The notes beneath the pieces are model-generated. The model made no database searches. It was not told the origin of the DNA and saw only the letters and a list, made by a program, of their open reading frames with translations. Both the position numbers and the translations under genes were made by a program. DNA of 32,498 bases, taken from Planctomycetota bacterium. GTDB lineage: Bacteria > Planctomycetota > Planctomycetia > Gemmatales > Gemmataceae. Shown here in pieces: positions 14,713 to 23,336 of this stretch. Location of the stretch: positions 1 to 32,498 of the forward strand of contig VGYC01000074.1 in assembly GCA_016873095.1 (NCBI GenBank), read 5' to 3'. How positions within the stretch are numbered: the stretch's first letter is position 1; each line of letters starts with the position of its first letter.

Positions 14713-14742
14713 CGAATACTTGCGATACTTGCGAATACTTGC
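14713..14742. repeat. Short tandem repeat of (A/G)ATACTTGCG before SGNH gene
   Basis: ATACTTGC occurs three times in about 30 bases just upstream of the Shine-Dalgarno AGGAGAAG of the next gene. It could be an operator-like array or a simple expansion. No further support is available. Confidence 0.4.
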
Positions 14743-14754
14743 AGGAGAAGCATC

Positions 14755-16026
14755 ATGACGAAGCGCATGCCTTGGCTATGGTTGGCGGCGGTGGTCGTGC
14801 TGTCGGCGGCGACGCCCGCACCGGCCCAGTTCTTCATCAAGGACAAGGACACCGTCGTCATCATGGGGGACAGCATCACCGAGCAGCATCTCTACTCGAA
14901 CTACGTCGAGATGTGGACGGTGAGTCGCTTCCCCAGCTATCATCTGACGTTTCGCAACGTCGGTATCGGCGGCGATCGCTCCACCGGTGGCAACAGCCGC
15001 TTCGCACGTGACGTGCTGGCCTACAAGCCCACGGTGCTCACCATCGACTTCGGCATGAACGACGGCAGCTACCGCGCTTTTGACGACAAGATCTACCAGA
15101 CCTATGTCAAGGGACTGCAAGGCATCGCCGACCAGGCCAGGAAGGCGGGCATCCGCGTGGCCTGGATCACGCCGCAACCGGTCGAACGCAACGAACCCGG
15201 CAAGCAACTCGACGGATATAACCTCACGCTGCAGAAATTCTCTGATGGACCCAGGGAGATTGCAAAAAAGAACGGCGGACTGTTCATCGACCAGTTTCAT
15301 CCCTACCTCGCCGTGATCGAGAAGGCCCGCGCCGGCAACGACAAGATTCGCATTACTGGCGGCGACCCGGTACATCCCGGTCCCCCCGGGCAAGCGCTCA
15401 TGGCGGCGGCCATACTCAAGGGCATGAAGTTCCCGCGCTTCATCTCCGAGGCTGCCATCACGCTGGACGACAAGGGCCTGTTCAAGGGCAGCGTCGAGGA
15501 CAACTGTGTGGTGACCGACATCGACATCAAAAATGGCGTGCGTTTCAAGCGGCTGGACAGGTCGTTGCCTTTCTTCCCGCCGGAGGCGCGCGGCATCCTG
15601 AAATGGGCGCCCGTGCTCGACGACATGAACTACTATGGCCTTCAAGTGAAGGGGCTGAAACCCGGCCGTTACGAGATCAGGTTCGCTGGCAACAGGATCG
15701 CCGAGCATTCCGACAAGGAGCTAGCCGAGGGCGTCAACCTCGCCGACGCCGCCCTGACCGTCGGTCCCGTGGCCGACAAGGTCAAGCAAGTCTGGAAGGC
15801 GGTGCAGGACAAGAATCGCTACTTCCACGATCAGGTCTTCCGCGGCGTCGTGCTCGCCGGCCACAAGAGTCCCATCTTCAAGGACCGCGAACCGGGCGAG
15901 ATCGAATCCGTTCGCCGCGAAGTCTACGCCGAGCGCATGCGCAAGATGCCCGAACTGGACGCTGCCGTGCGCGCCGCTCTAAAGGTCGAGCCATACGTGG
16001 TCGAGATCGTGCCGGCAGGGAAATGA
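14755..16026 (+). CDS. Secreted SGNH/GDSL-family hydrolase
   Basis: This is a secreted esterase- or lipase-like hydrolase of 423 residues. The signal peptide (WLWLAAVVVLSAATPAPAQ) ends near residue 25. The SGNH blocks are visible: IMGDSITE with Ser40, the Gly of NVGIGGDRS, the Asn of GMNDGS, and DPVHPGPPG with Asp204 and His207. About 190 residues follow the catalytic domain and contain KGLKPGRYEIRFAG, suggesting a beta-rich accessory domain. The substrate is probably an acetylated or acylated polysaccharide, but this is inference. AGGAGAAG precedes the ATG. The large PSCyt1 gene starts 39 bases downstream on the same strand, consistent with one operon. Confidence 0.88.
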   Translation: MTKRMPWLWLAAVVVLSAATPAPAQFFIKDKDTVVIMGDSITEQHLYSNYVEMWTVSRFPSYHLTFRNVGIGGDRSTGGNSRFARDVLAYKPTVLTIDFGMNDGSYRAFDDKIYQTYVKGLQGIADQARKAGIRVAWITPQPVERNEPGKQLDGYNLTLQKFSDGPREIAKKNGGLFIDQFHPYLAVIEKARAGNDKIRITGGDPVHPGPPGQALMAAAILKGMKFPRFISEAAITLDDKGLFKGSVEDNCVVTDIDIKNGVRFKRLDRSLPFFPPEARGILKWAPVLDDMNYYGLQVKGLKPGRYEIRFAGNRIAEHSDKELAEGVNLADAALTVGPVADKVKQVWKAVQDKNRYFHDQVFRGVVLAGHKSPIFKDREPGEIESVRREVYAERMRKMPELDAAVRAALKVEPYVVEIVPAGK

Positions 16027-16065
16027 CCCGTGCCCAAGACCAGCCTGTCAGACCCGGGAGACATC

Positions 16066-19000
16066 ATGCCTCGCGCGTTCGTCATTGTTGCCTGCGCCTT
16101 GCTCGCGACCGGCTCGATCCGTGCTCAAGAGATCGAGTTCAATCGCGATATCCGTCCGATACTGTCGGAGAATTGCTTCCAGTGTCATGGGCCTGACAGC
16201 GGACAGCGCAAGGCCGGTCTGCGGCTTGACCAGCGTGACAGCGCCCTGGCCGACAGCGGCGCCGGCACCGCCATCGTTCCCGGCAAGCCGGCACAGAGCC
16301 TGCTCGTCGCGCGCATCAACGAGGCCAGGCCGTCGCGCCGCATGCCGCCGGCCAGGAGCGGCCGAACGCTGACGCCCCAGCAAATCGACCTGCTCACGCG
16401 CTGGGTCGCGCAGGGGGCCGGCTACCAGCGGCACTGGTCGTTCATTCCGCCGAAGCGCTGGGACCTGCCGCGCGTCAAGACCGGTAGCTGGCCAGCCAAC
16501 GGCATCGATCATTTCGTCCTCGAGCGGCTGGAGAAGGAGGGGTTACAGCCATCGCCTCGTGCCGCGCGCGAGACGCTGCTGCGCCGCGTCACCTTCGACC
16601 TGACAGGGCTGCCCCCCACGCCCGGGGAACTGCATGATTTCCTCGCGGACCGGTCCGCCGAGGCCTACGACAAGGTTGTCGATCGCCTGCTCGAGTCGCC
16701 GCGCTTCGGCGAGCGCATGGCCCTGCACTGGCTCGACCTGGCACGCTATGCCGACACCAACGGCTACAACAACGACGAGGAACGCTCCATGTGGCTGTGG
16801 CGCGACTGGGTCATCGACGCGTTCAACGAGAACATGCCCTTCGACCGGTTCCTGACGGAACAGCTCGCCGGCGACCTGCTGCCCGGTGCCACGAACACGC
16901 AGAAGATCGCGACCGCCTTCAATCGCAATCACGTCATCACGACGGAGGGCGGCATCTTCCCCGAGGAGTATCGCGTCGAGTACGTGGCTGATCGCGTGCA
17001 TACCACCGCCACCGTATTTCTTGGCCTGTCCATGCAGTGCGCCCGCTGTCACGACCACAAGTATGACCCGATCTCGATGAAGGACTACTATCGCTTCTTC
17101 GCGTTCTTCAACAATGTCGAGGACAAGACCATCGGCTACAACCAGGGGGCGGCCGCCGCGCCGTTCATCAAGGCGCCGTCGAAGGAGCAGAAGAAGCAGC
17201 TCGCCGCTCTGGAAACGCATCGCCACGAGCTGGCTGCACGTTTGCGCATGCGCGAACAGCAAGCGTCCGCTGACGCCGCTCGGTGGGAACAGGGACTCAG
17301 CTCCGCGGCCATCGCCGGGCTGGCCACGACAGCCGCGCATCACTTCCCGTTTGATGACGGCAAGGGCGACAAGGTCCTTTCGGCGAAGCCGGCCGGCCAC
17401 GTCGGCCAGGTCAACGGCAAGCCCAGGTGGACGCCCGGCAAGATCGGCGGCGCCCTCGAACTCGATGGACAAACGCACGTCGAGGCGGGCAGCATCGCCG
17501 GCTTCGACCGCTCCGATCCTTTTACGCTCGGCCTCTGGGTTTTCCCGATCGCCGATACCGGCGCCCTGCTCAGCAAGATGGACGAGGACAACGCCTACCG
17601 CGGCTACGACCTGCTCCTCGAGCGCGGCAAGATCGTCGTCCACCTGATCCATCACTGGGCCGACAATGCGATCAAGATCATCGGCAAGCAGCCGCTGACC
17701 GTCCAGCAATGGCATCACGTGCTGGTCAGCTACGACGGGTCCGGCAAGGCCGCCGGGCTAACTGTCTACGTGGACGGCAAGCCGAGTCCATTTGACGTTC
17801 ATACCGACAAGCTCTCTGCAACGATTCACACGGCGCAGCCGTTGCGGCTCGGGCTGCGGACACGCTCGTTGCCCTTCCAGGGCAAGCTGGACGATCTGCA
17901 AATATTCCGGCTGGCTTTGTCCCCGGCCGATGCCATGCGCCTGGCCGCGGGCAAGCCAGTTGCCGGCATCGCCGAGTTACTGACGCTGCCGCTGCAAAAG
18001 CGCAGTGCCGAGCAACGCCGCCAGATCAACCTGTACTACCTGGAAAACGTCGATGTTTCTTATCGCAAGCTGCAAGGCGAACTGTCGGCCGTCGCCGGAC
18101 GCGAAGCTGAAGTCAAGAAGGCAATGCCGCTGACGATGGTGATGGCCGAGTTGCCGACGCCGCGGCAGGCGCACATTCTCAAGCGCGGCCAGTACGACCA
18201 GCCGGGCGAGGCGGTCAGCCTCGGCGTGCCCGCCGCGCTGTCGAAGCTGCCGGCCGATGCGCCACGCAATCGCCTCGGCCTCGCGCGCTGGCTGGTCGAT
18301 CCAGCCCATCCGCTGACGGCGCGCGTGGCTGTAAACCGCTGGTGGGAGATGCTCTTCGGCATCGGCATCGTCGAGACGGTGGAGGACTTCGGCGCCCAGG
18401 GCGCCTGGCCCAGCCATCCGGAGCTGCTCGACTGGCTGGCCACCGAGCTGATCCGCAATCGTTGGGACGTGAAGGCGACGATGAAGCTGATCGTCGCCTC
18501 GGCGACCTATCGACAATCGTCGCATGCGACGCGTGCGCTGCACGACCGCGATCCGAAGAATCGTCTGCTGGCCCGCGGTCCGCGCGTGCGCCTCGGCGCC
18601 GAGACGATTCGCGACAATGCCCTGGCCATCAGCGGCCTGCTGCGCGAGAAAGTCGGCGGCCCGAGCGTCAAGCCGTATCAGCCCGAAGGCCTCTGGGAAG
18701 ACGTCTCCGTCGAGCGCCGGGCGATCTACAAAAAGGACAAGGGCGAGGGTCTGTATCGCCGCAGCATGTACACCTACTGGAAGCGCACCTGCCCGCCGCC
18801 GGGGATGACGACCTTCGACGCCCCCGACCGCGAGACTTGCACCATCCGCCGTGCCCGCACCAACACGCCCCTGCAAGCCTTGTTGCTGCTCAACGACACG
18901 ACCTACCTGGAAGCGGCCCGCAAATTCGCCGAGCGCATCCACAAGGAAGGCGGCACGACGCTGGAAAGCCGGCTGCGACACGCCTATCGCCTCGCGCTGT

Positions 19001-19212
19001 CACGTTTGCCGCGCCCGGAGGAAGCCGAGCTGCTGCTGTCGCTCCACGGTGAAGCGCTGGAGAAGTTCCGACGCGACCCGAAAGCCGCGACCAAGCTGCT
19101 CAGCCACGGCGACGCGCCGCGCGACGCCTCCCTGAACGTCGCCGAACTGGCCGCCTGGACAACGGTGGCGAGCACGATCCTGAATCTGGATGAGGCGATC
19201 ACGAAGGAGTAG
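16066..19212 (+). CDS. PSCyt1/DUF1549/LamG/DUF1553 planctomycete cytochrome-c protein
   Basis: This is a large exported protein of about 1048 residues of a type largely confined to Planctomycetes and relatives. In order: a signal peptide ending near RAQ (residue 21); a PSCyt1 cytochrome-c domain with heme motif CFQCH (37-41); DUF1549 (about 150-350, RVTFDLTGLPPTP) with a second CXXCH, CARCH (325-329); a LamG-like concanavalin fold (about 425-630); and DUF1553 (about 700-1030, HILKRGQYDQPGE and NRLGLARWLVDP). ATG 16066 is chosen over GTG 16030 because a Shine-Dalgarno-like GGGAG precedes it and the signal peptide then begins at the N-terminus. The exact reaction is unknown; these proteins are linked to breakdown of complex polysaccharides. 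Confidence 0.93.
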   Translation: MPRAFVIVACALLATGSIRAQEIEFNRDIRPILSENCFQCHGPDSGQRKAGLRLDQRDSALADSGAGTAIVPGKPAQSLLVARINEARPSRRMPPARSGRTLTPQQIDLLTRWVAQGAGYQRHWSFIPPKRWDLPRVKTGSWPANGIDHFVLERLEKEGLQPSPRAARETLLRRVTFDLTGLPPTPGELHDFLADRSAEAYDKVVDRLLESPRFGERMALHWLDLARYADTNGYNNDEERSMWLWRDWVIDAFNENMPFDRFLTEQLAGDLLPGATNTQKIATAFNRNHVITTEGGIFPEEYRVEYVADRVHTTATVFLGLSMQCARCHDHKYDPISMKDYYRFFAFFNNVEDKTIGYNQGAAAAPFIKAPSKEQKKQLAALETHRHELAARLRMREQQASADAARWEQGLSSAAIAGLATTAAHHFPFDDGKGDKVLSAKPAGHVGQVNGKPRWTPGKIGGALELDGQTHVEAGSIAGFDRSDPFTLGLWVFPIADTGALLSKMDEDNAYRGYDLLLERGKIVVHLIHHWADNAIKIIGKQPLTVQQWHHVLVSYDGSGKAAGLTVYVDGKPSPFDVHTDKLSATIHTAQPLRLGLRTRSLPFQGKLDDLQIFRLALSPADAMRLAAGKPVAGIAELLTLPLQKRSAEQRRQINLYYLENVDVSYRKLQGELSAVAGREAEVKKAMPLTMVMAELPTPRQAHILKRGQYDQPGEAVSLGVPAALSKLPADAPRNRLGLARWLVDPAHPLTARVAVNRWWEMLFGIGIVETVEDFGAQGAWPSHPELLDWLATELIRNRWDVKATMKLIVASATYRQSSHATRALHDRDPKNRLLARGPRVRLGAETIRDNALAISGLLREKVGGPSVKPYQPEGLWEDVSVERRAIYKKDKGEGLYRRSMYTYWKRTCPPPGMTTFDAPDRETCTIRRARTNTPLQALLLLNDTTYLEAARKFAERIHKEGGTTLESRLRHAYRLALSRLPRPEEAELLLSLHGEALEKFRRDPKAATKLLSHGDAPRDASLNVAELAAWTTVASTILNLDEAITKE

Positions 19213-19221
19213 ACAGTGTGT

Positions 19222-19992
19222 CTAAGGATCGTTCTCGACTCTGGGTGAGAAGATGATCTTTGTTCGTGGCAGCGCTTGTCGAAGGCGATTGACTCCATCG
19301 CGTGTCACATCTGTGTGGGTGAGATAAAGCTCTCGCAACTTTGCCAGGCCCTTGAGCTGATTCAAGCCCATGTCCGTCACGTTGGTCCCGAAAAGATCAA
19401 GATACCTCAGTTCCTTTAGGCCCTTGAGAGCATTCATACCCGCGTCTGACACTTCCGTGTGGCTGAGGTCCAGCCAGCGCAGCGCGGTCAGCCTGTGAAG
19501 TTGTGCCACACCCGTGTCACCAACTCTGTTGGAATAGAGATTGAGTATTTGCAAGCTGCTGATTCCAGCCAGATGAGCCAGGCCGGCATCAGTGACCTGC
19601 GCTTCGCCAAGCTGCAGTTCGCGTAGTCGGCGAAGTTCTTTGATGTGTCTCAATCCATCATTTCCAATGCTCGCATGAGAGAGATAAAGCCGCTGCAAAT
19701 CCTTCTGGCCTTTCAAATGGATAAGTCCAGCACCAGTCACCTTCGTGGCTCTGACGTCACACTCTTGTAATGCGATTACGCCTTTGAGCAATGCAAGGTC
19801 TGCGTTGGTCGCACCTGTCCCTCTCAGATTCACTTTCGTGAAGCGCCTTTCCAGCTTTAACTCTTCCGTTACCTCGGCACCAAACTTCCTCAAAGCGGCG
19901 ACAGCTCGATCATGTTCGGTTGGTACTTGGGCCGCGGCTCCCGAAAGAGTTGTCAGAACGAAGAAGACAGGCCAAGCCGGACAGGAATTCAT
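19222..19992 (-). CDS. Secreted leucine-rich-repeat protein
   Basis: This is an exported protein of about 256 residues made of leucine-rich repeats. ATG 19992 gives a signal peptide (PAWPVFFVLTTLSGAAAQ). About seven repeats of roughly 24 residues follow with the pattern 'L..L..L.L..T.V.D.GL..L.G' (for example LRWLDLSHTEVSDAGMNALKGL), typical of planctomycete LRR proteins. Starts further upstream (ATG 20028, TTG 20061) cannot be excluded. It converges on the PSCyt1 gene, whose stop is 9 bases away. It reads as less GC-rich than its neighbours, suggesting a different history. A protein-binding role is likely; the partner is unknown. Confidence 0.85.
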   Translation of the reverse strand: MNSCPAWPVFFVLTTLSGAAAQVPTEHDRAVAALRKFGAEVTEELKLERRFTKVNLRGTGATNADLALLKGVIALQECDVRATKVTGAGLIHLKGQKDLQRLYLSHASIGNDGLRHIKELRRLRELQLGEAQVTDAGLAHLAGISSLQILNLYSNRVGDTGVAQLHRLTALRWLDLSHTEVSDAGMNALKGLKELRYLDLFGTNVTDMGLNQLKGLAKLRELYLTHTDVTRDGVNRLRQALPRTKIIFSPRVENDP

Positions 19993-20118
19993 GGGTAATC
20001 TCGTGAGAACAAATGCTGAAAGTAGCATGATCAACCCCGGCAGCACAAGCCAACATCGCAACGAATAATGCCTGGCCTGGATTGGCGGCCGCTGGTATCA
20101 TTCGCGTTGGAGGTGATC

Positions 20119-20361
20119 ATGGCAACTGTTACTAGCTGGATCGAGAAGATTCCAGGAGTTTGCGGTGGCGCTGCGCGCGTGCGCGCGACACGTCACACCG
20201 TGCATGGCCTGGTTGAGTGGAGGAAGCTAGGGCTGTCCGACGCCGGCATACTCGAAGCGCATCCAGACTTGACCCTCGCTGACCTTGAAGCGGCCTGGGA
20301 CTATCATCGAAACCACACCGACGAGATCGAGCGCGCGCTCCAGGAAAACGATGAGGCCTGA
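20119..20361 (+). CDS. DUF433 protein, probable antitoxin
   Basis: This 80-residue protein matches the DUF433 pattern: IEKIPGVCGGAARVRATRHTV followed by EWRKLGLSDAGILEAHPDLTLADLEAAWDY (quoted in parts) and an acidic end (HTDEIERAL). DUF433 proteins have a winged-helix-like fold and are paired with DUF5615 proteins as presumed antitoxins. ATG 20119 follows GGAGGTGATC. The next gene encodes a DUF5615-like protein and begins 5 bases after this stop. The antitoxin role follows from the gene pair, not from a direct experiment. Confidence 0.85.
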   Translation: MATVTSWIEKIPGVCGGAARVRATRHTVHGLVEWRKLGLSDAGILEAHPDLTLADLEAAWDYHRNHTDEIERALQENDEA

Positions 20362-20366
20362 GACCT

Positions 20367-20711
20367 ATGGCGCGCTTGTACGCCGACGAGGACTTCCACC
20401 ATCGTGTTGTCGATGAACTGAGGAATCTCGGGCATGACGTGCTCACGGCGGAAGATGCCGGTCAAGCGCACCAACAGATTTCGGATGAAAAAGTGCTCGC
20501 TCACGCCATCACGGCCGGGCGCATTGTAATCACACACAATCGGCGCGATTTCATTCGATTGCACAAGAAGTCCGCCAACCATCTTGGCATCATTGTGTGC
20601 ACCAGAGATCCGGATGTAATGGCCCTTGCCGAGCGTGTTCATGCGGCGATTGTGAAGACTCCCGATCTGGACGGCAAGCTCGTGCGCATCAATCTCCCAA
20701 GTAAGCCATGA
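20367..20711 (+). CDS. DUF5615 PIN-like protein, probable toxin
   Basis: This 114-residue protein begins ARLYADEDFHHRVVDELRNLGHDV, the DUF5615 start in which the N-terminal Asp-Glu-(Asp/Asn) is part of a PIN-like nuclease centre. Later acidic positions fit the fold: TAEDAG, DEKVLAHAITAGRIVITHNRRDF and GIIVCTRDPD. PIN-domain proteins are metal-dependent RNases, so a toxin role with the DUF433 partner is likely. Its stop overlaps the ATG of the cyclase-family gene (ATGA), which suggests translational coupling. Confidence 0.85.
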   Translation: MARLYADEDFHHRVVDELRNLGHDVLTAEDAGQAHQQISDEKVLAHAITAGRIVITHNRRDFIRLHKKSANHLGIIVCTRDPDVMALAERVHAAIVKTPDLDGKLVRINLPSKP

Positions 20712-21529
20712 CTCCGGCCCGACGATTGAAGCGCCGAAAGGTGATTGTGTTCACGCCTTGGCAAATCATCGACCTCAGCGTGCCGCTCGAGCACATGGCG
20801 GCCAGCGAGCCGTTGCCGGGCAAGATCCACTATGTCCGGCACGATGGCGAGGGGCTCGAGCAGATGCAGCGATTCTTCGGCGTCAAGCCGGCGGACCTGA
20901 TCTATTCTCAAGGACAAGGCTGGGCCATCGAGGAGGTGCAGGCGATCACGCACACCGGGACGCACGTGGATGCGCCTTACCACTACGGGCCGATCTCGGA
21001 AGGCAAGCCGGCCCGGACCATCGACGAGGTCCCGCTGGAATGGTGCCTGGCCCCCGGCGTGGTGCTGGACATGCGGCACAAGGCGGCGGGCGATTTCATC
21101 GAGCCGGCGGACCTCGACGCCGCCTTGACGAAGATCGGCTATCAGCTTCGGCCGCTCGATATTGTGCTCTTGCAGACCGGCGCGGACAGGCGGCTGGACT
21201 CGCCGGAGTACTTCGCCCAGCCGGGTCTGGGTCGCGATGGCGTGCTCTGGCTGGTGGAGCGCGGCGTGCGCGTCATCGGCGTCGATGCCTACACGCTGGA
21301 TCGGCCGTTCGCGAGCATGGTGGCCGACTACCGCCGCACCGGCGACGGCAGGCACATCTGGCCGGCCCACTTCGCCGGCATCACCCGCGAATACTGCCAG
21401 ATCGAAAAGCTCGCCAACCTCGACCGCATCCCCCGGCCGCACGGCTTCATGGTTTCCTGCCTGCCGGTCAAGATCAAGGGCGCCAGCGCCGGCTGGTGCC
21501 GCGCCGTGGCACTGGTGCCGGAAAACTGA
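20708..21529 (+). CDS. Cyclase-family (kynurenine-formamidase-like) metal hydrolase
   Basis: This is a 273-residue member of the 'putative cyclase' family, which includes bacterial arylformamidases. The metal site motif HTGTHVDAPYHY is present near residue 90, and IIDLSVPLEHM marks the family N-terminus. RPLDIVLLQTGADR, GVRVIGVDAYTLDR and a C-terminal SCLPVKIKGASAGWCRAVA complete the pattern. The ATG at 20708 overlaps the stop of the DUF5615 gene; GTG 20747, with AAAGG upstream, is a good alternative that removes an Arg/Lys-rich tail. The substrate cannot be read from the sequence; no other tryptophan-catabolism gene is near. Its stop lies 6 bases from the convergent haloperoxidase-like gene. 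Confidence 0.88.
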   Translation: MTPARRLKRRKVIVFTPWQIIDLSVPLEHMAASEPLPGKIHYVRHDGEGLEQMQRFFGVKPADLIYSQGQGWAIEEVQAITHTGTHVDAPYHYGPISEGKPARTIDEVPLEWCLAPGVVLDMRHKAAGDFIEPADLDAALTKIGYQLRPLDIVLLQTGADRRLDSPEYFAQPGLGRDGVLWLVERGVRVIGVDAYTLDRPFASMVADYRRTGDGRHIWPAHFAGITREYCQIEKLANLDRIPRPHGFMVSCLPVKIKGASAGWCRAVALVPEN

Positions 21530-21535
21530 GCTCGG

Positions 21536-23098
21536 CTACATCCCCGGTTTGGCGGTTCCGTTGAAGTAGCTTCGCAGGACCGGCCAGTTGTGCTCGGCGA
21601 CGCGGCGGCCGAGTTTCAGCCCCTCGATGTTGTCGGTCTGGATGTGGTAACCGCCCATGACGCGCGAGATGCCGGCCATGTCAGCGGTCGCGCTGAACGT
21701 CGGCAGCTTGAGCACCACGTCGCAGCTCAGCTTGGCATCGTGGACGATCTTGCCGTCGATCATCTGCATGATGTGGCAGGCGAAGCCGGGCTCGGTGAGG
21801 GCGCCGGCCTTGCGGCGCTCGACGGCGCCGAAGCGGTCGCTGCCGGTAAAGAGTTCGAGCGTCTTGGCGCAGGCAGCGCTCACCGTGCTATGGCCGGATA
21901 CGTAGCCGGGGAACGGCGGCGTGATGAAGGTCGACGGTGAGTAGGGCAGCCAGTCGTCGCCGCGCGTGGTAATGAAGCCCTTGCCGGGGCCGCCCCAGCC
22001 CATGACCTTCTTGCCGGCGTAGTAATGCCGCACCAGGGTCCATGGCCGCGAGCTATCGAAGACACGCTTCACGTCCCAGGCCGCGATGAAGGCATCGAAG
22101 GCGGCAATCGCCACCGCGAAAAAGATCTTGACGTCCTGGTCGAGGTTGTGCCGGTCGCGCCGCGACACGTCCTGGGCAAAGCGCAGCCAGTGCCCCGATT
22201 GCCCCGTGGACTTCGGGCCGTCGCGCATGAACTCGACAACGGCCTTTTGCTCCGGCGTCAGGCTGCGACTGAACGCCAGCACCTCGTCGGTCTCCTTGCG
22301 GAGTTGCTCCGTGCCCATCTTCGGCGGAGGCGGCGAGCGAAACTGGCTGCTGCTCTTCATGGCGAACGGCTTCACCCGATACCAGTGCGGCGTCAGGAAC
22401 CCCGGCGTGACCTTGCCCCCCTTGCCATCGTCAAACGGAATCGGCTGCCAGCGATCAGGGTCAAGGATCTTGCTGGGCGGATTCATGGGCACGTAGAAGG
22501 TGTAGTCGGCATAAGGCACGCCGTTGCTGCCGACCTCGTCGCCAAGCTGGTTGGCGCCATCGTGACGGCGATACGCGCACACCGCCGCCGCGGCCAGGTT
22601 GCCCACACCCTGCGGCGTGGACGGGTCCTGCGACGTGTCGCTCGGGTCGTGTCCTTGCTTGCGCATCTGCTCGGATAGCCATTTCTCGTCTTCGGGAAAG
22701 ACAAAGAGCATGGCGCGGTAGGTGGCGTAGGCGATGGCCTTGCCCTTGTTGGCGTCGGTCCGCGCCGCCGGCGGCCGGCGCAACTTTCCGCCCAGCCGCG
22801 AGCCGACGGCACTGGTGTCGTAGGCGGCCCAGGCGTCGTACATCGCAGTGACGATGATGGCCAGCATGCGCGAGCCGACCGTCGGCCGCGGGCTGGCCCG
22901 CTCGTGCTCGCGGGCCGTCGCTTCCAGGGCGATATCCAGCCAGACATAGGCGGCGGAGCGCTTGCTCTTCGACGCGCCGGCAGGACTCTTGCTCCGGGCA
23001 TCGCCGCGCGCCTCCGGTTCCTGGCCGCCGATCACGACGGCGATCGTCAGGATGCCCGCGACCAATACCGTCCCCTTGAGACACATGCGCTTGAACAT
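21536..23098 (-). CDS. Vanadium-dependent haloperoxidase-like PAP2-family protein
   Basis: This is an exported enzyme of about 520 residues of the PAP2/vanadium haloperoxidase fold. After a signal peptide (LKGTVLVAGILTIAVVIGG) and a linker, the helical domain shows the family blocks. These are KIFFAVAIAAFDAFIAAWDVK with SSRPWTLVRHYY, FPGYVSGHSTVSAACA (near residue 400) and SRVMGGYHIQTDNIEGLKLGR. The conserved His, Arg and Ser-Gly-His residues that bind vanadate or phosphate are all present. ATG 23098 follows GGAGGCGAAG; the frame extends to 23152 but a longer start would bury the signal peptide. Whether it oxidises halides or acts as a phosphatase cannot be read. It diverges from the large gene at 23337. 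Confidence 0.87.
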   Translation of the reverse strand: MFKRMCLKGTVLVAGILTIAVVIGGQEPEARGDARSKSPAGASKSKRSAAYVWLDIALEATAREHERASPRPTVGSRMLAIIVTAMYDAWAAYDTSAVGSRLGGKLRRPPAARTDANKGKAIAYATYRAMLFVFPEDEKWLSEQMRKQGHDPSDTSQDPSTPQGVGNLAAAAVCAYRRHDGANQLGDEVGSNGVPYADYTFYVPMNPPSKILDPDRWQPIPFDDGKGGKVTPGFLTPHWYRVKPFAMKSSSQFRSPPPPKMGTEQLRKETDEVLAFSRSLTPEQKAVVEFMRDGPKSTGQSGHWLRFAQDVSRRDRHNLDQDVKIFFAVAIAAFDAFIAAWDVKRVFDSSRPWTLVRHYYAGKKVMGWGGPGKGFITTRGDDWLPYSPSTFITPPFPGYVSGHSTVSAACAKTLELFTGSDRFGAVERRKAGALTEPGFACHIMQMIDGKIVHDAKLSCDVVLKLPTFSATADMAGISRVMGGYHIQTDNIEGLKLGRRVAEHNWPVLRSYFNGTAKPGM

Positions 23099-23271
23099 TG
23101 CCTTCGCCTCCGGAACGACGGAAAGGATTGAAGCAATGTCTCCTTTATCCATCCCCGGCGCGGACTTGTCATGCCGACGAAATCACCAATCTGCTGTCAT
23201 AAGAATCCGACACGTAGCCATCGCTGCCAGCGTCCCCAGCGACGGACTCTGGAGAGCCACTCTCCTTCGGA

Positions 23272-23277
23272 TATACT
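23272..23277 (+). promoter_or_regulatory. Candidate -10 box in the divergent intergenic region
   Basis: TATACT lies 59 bases upstream of the start of the large dehydrogenase-like gene. No good -35 is found at the proper distance, so this is only a weak candidate. Confidence 0.25.
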
Positions 23278-23336
23278 GAGAAGGCCCGCGAGGTGGCGCG
23301 AAGTTCCATTCACATGAGCTCGGAGATGTCCCTCCC

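Noticed and set aside
16543-17718. 391-codon open frame on the minus strand
   Set aside because: Lies opposite DUF1549 and LamG coding sequence; no family pattern and rich in Asp/Val/Leu as expected for an antisense frame.
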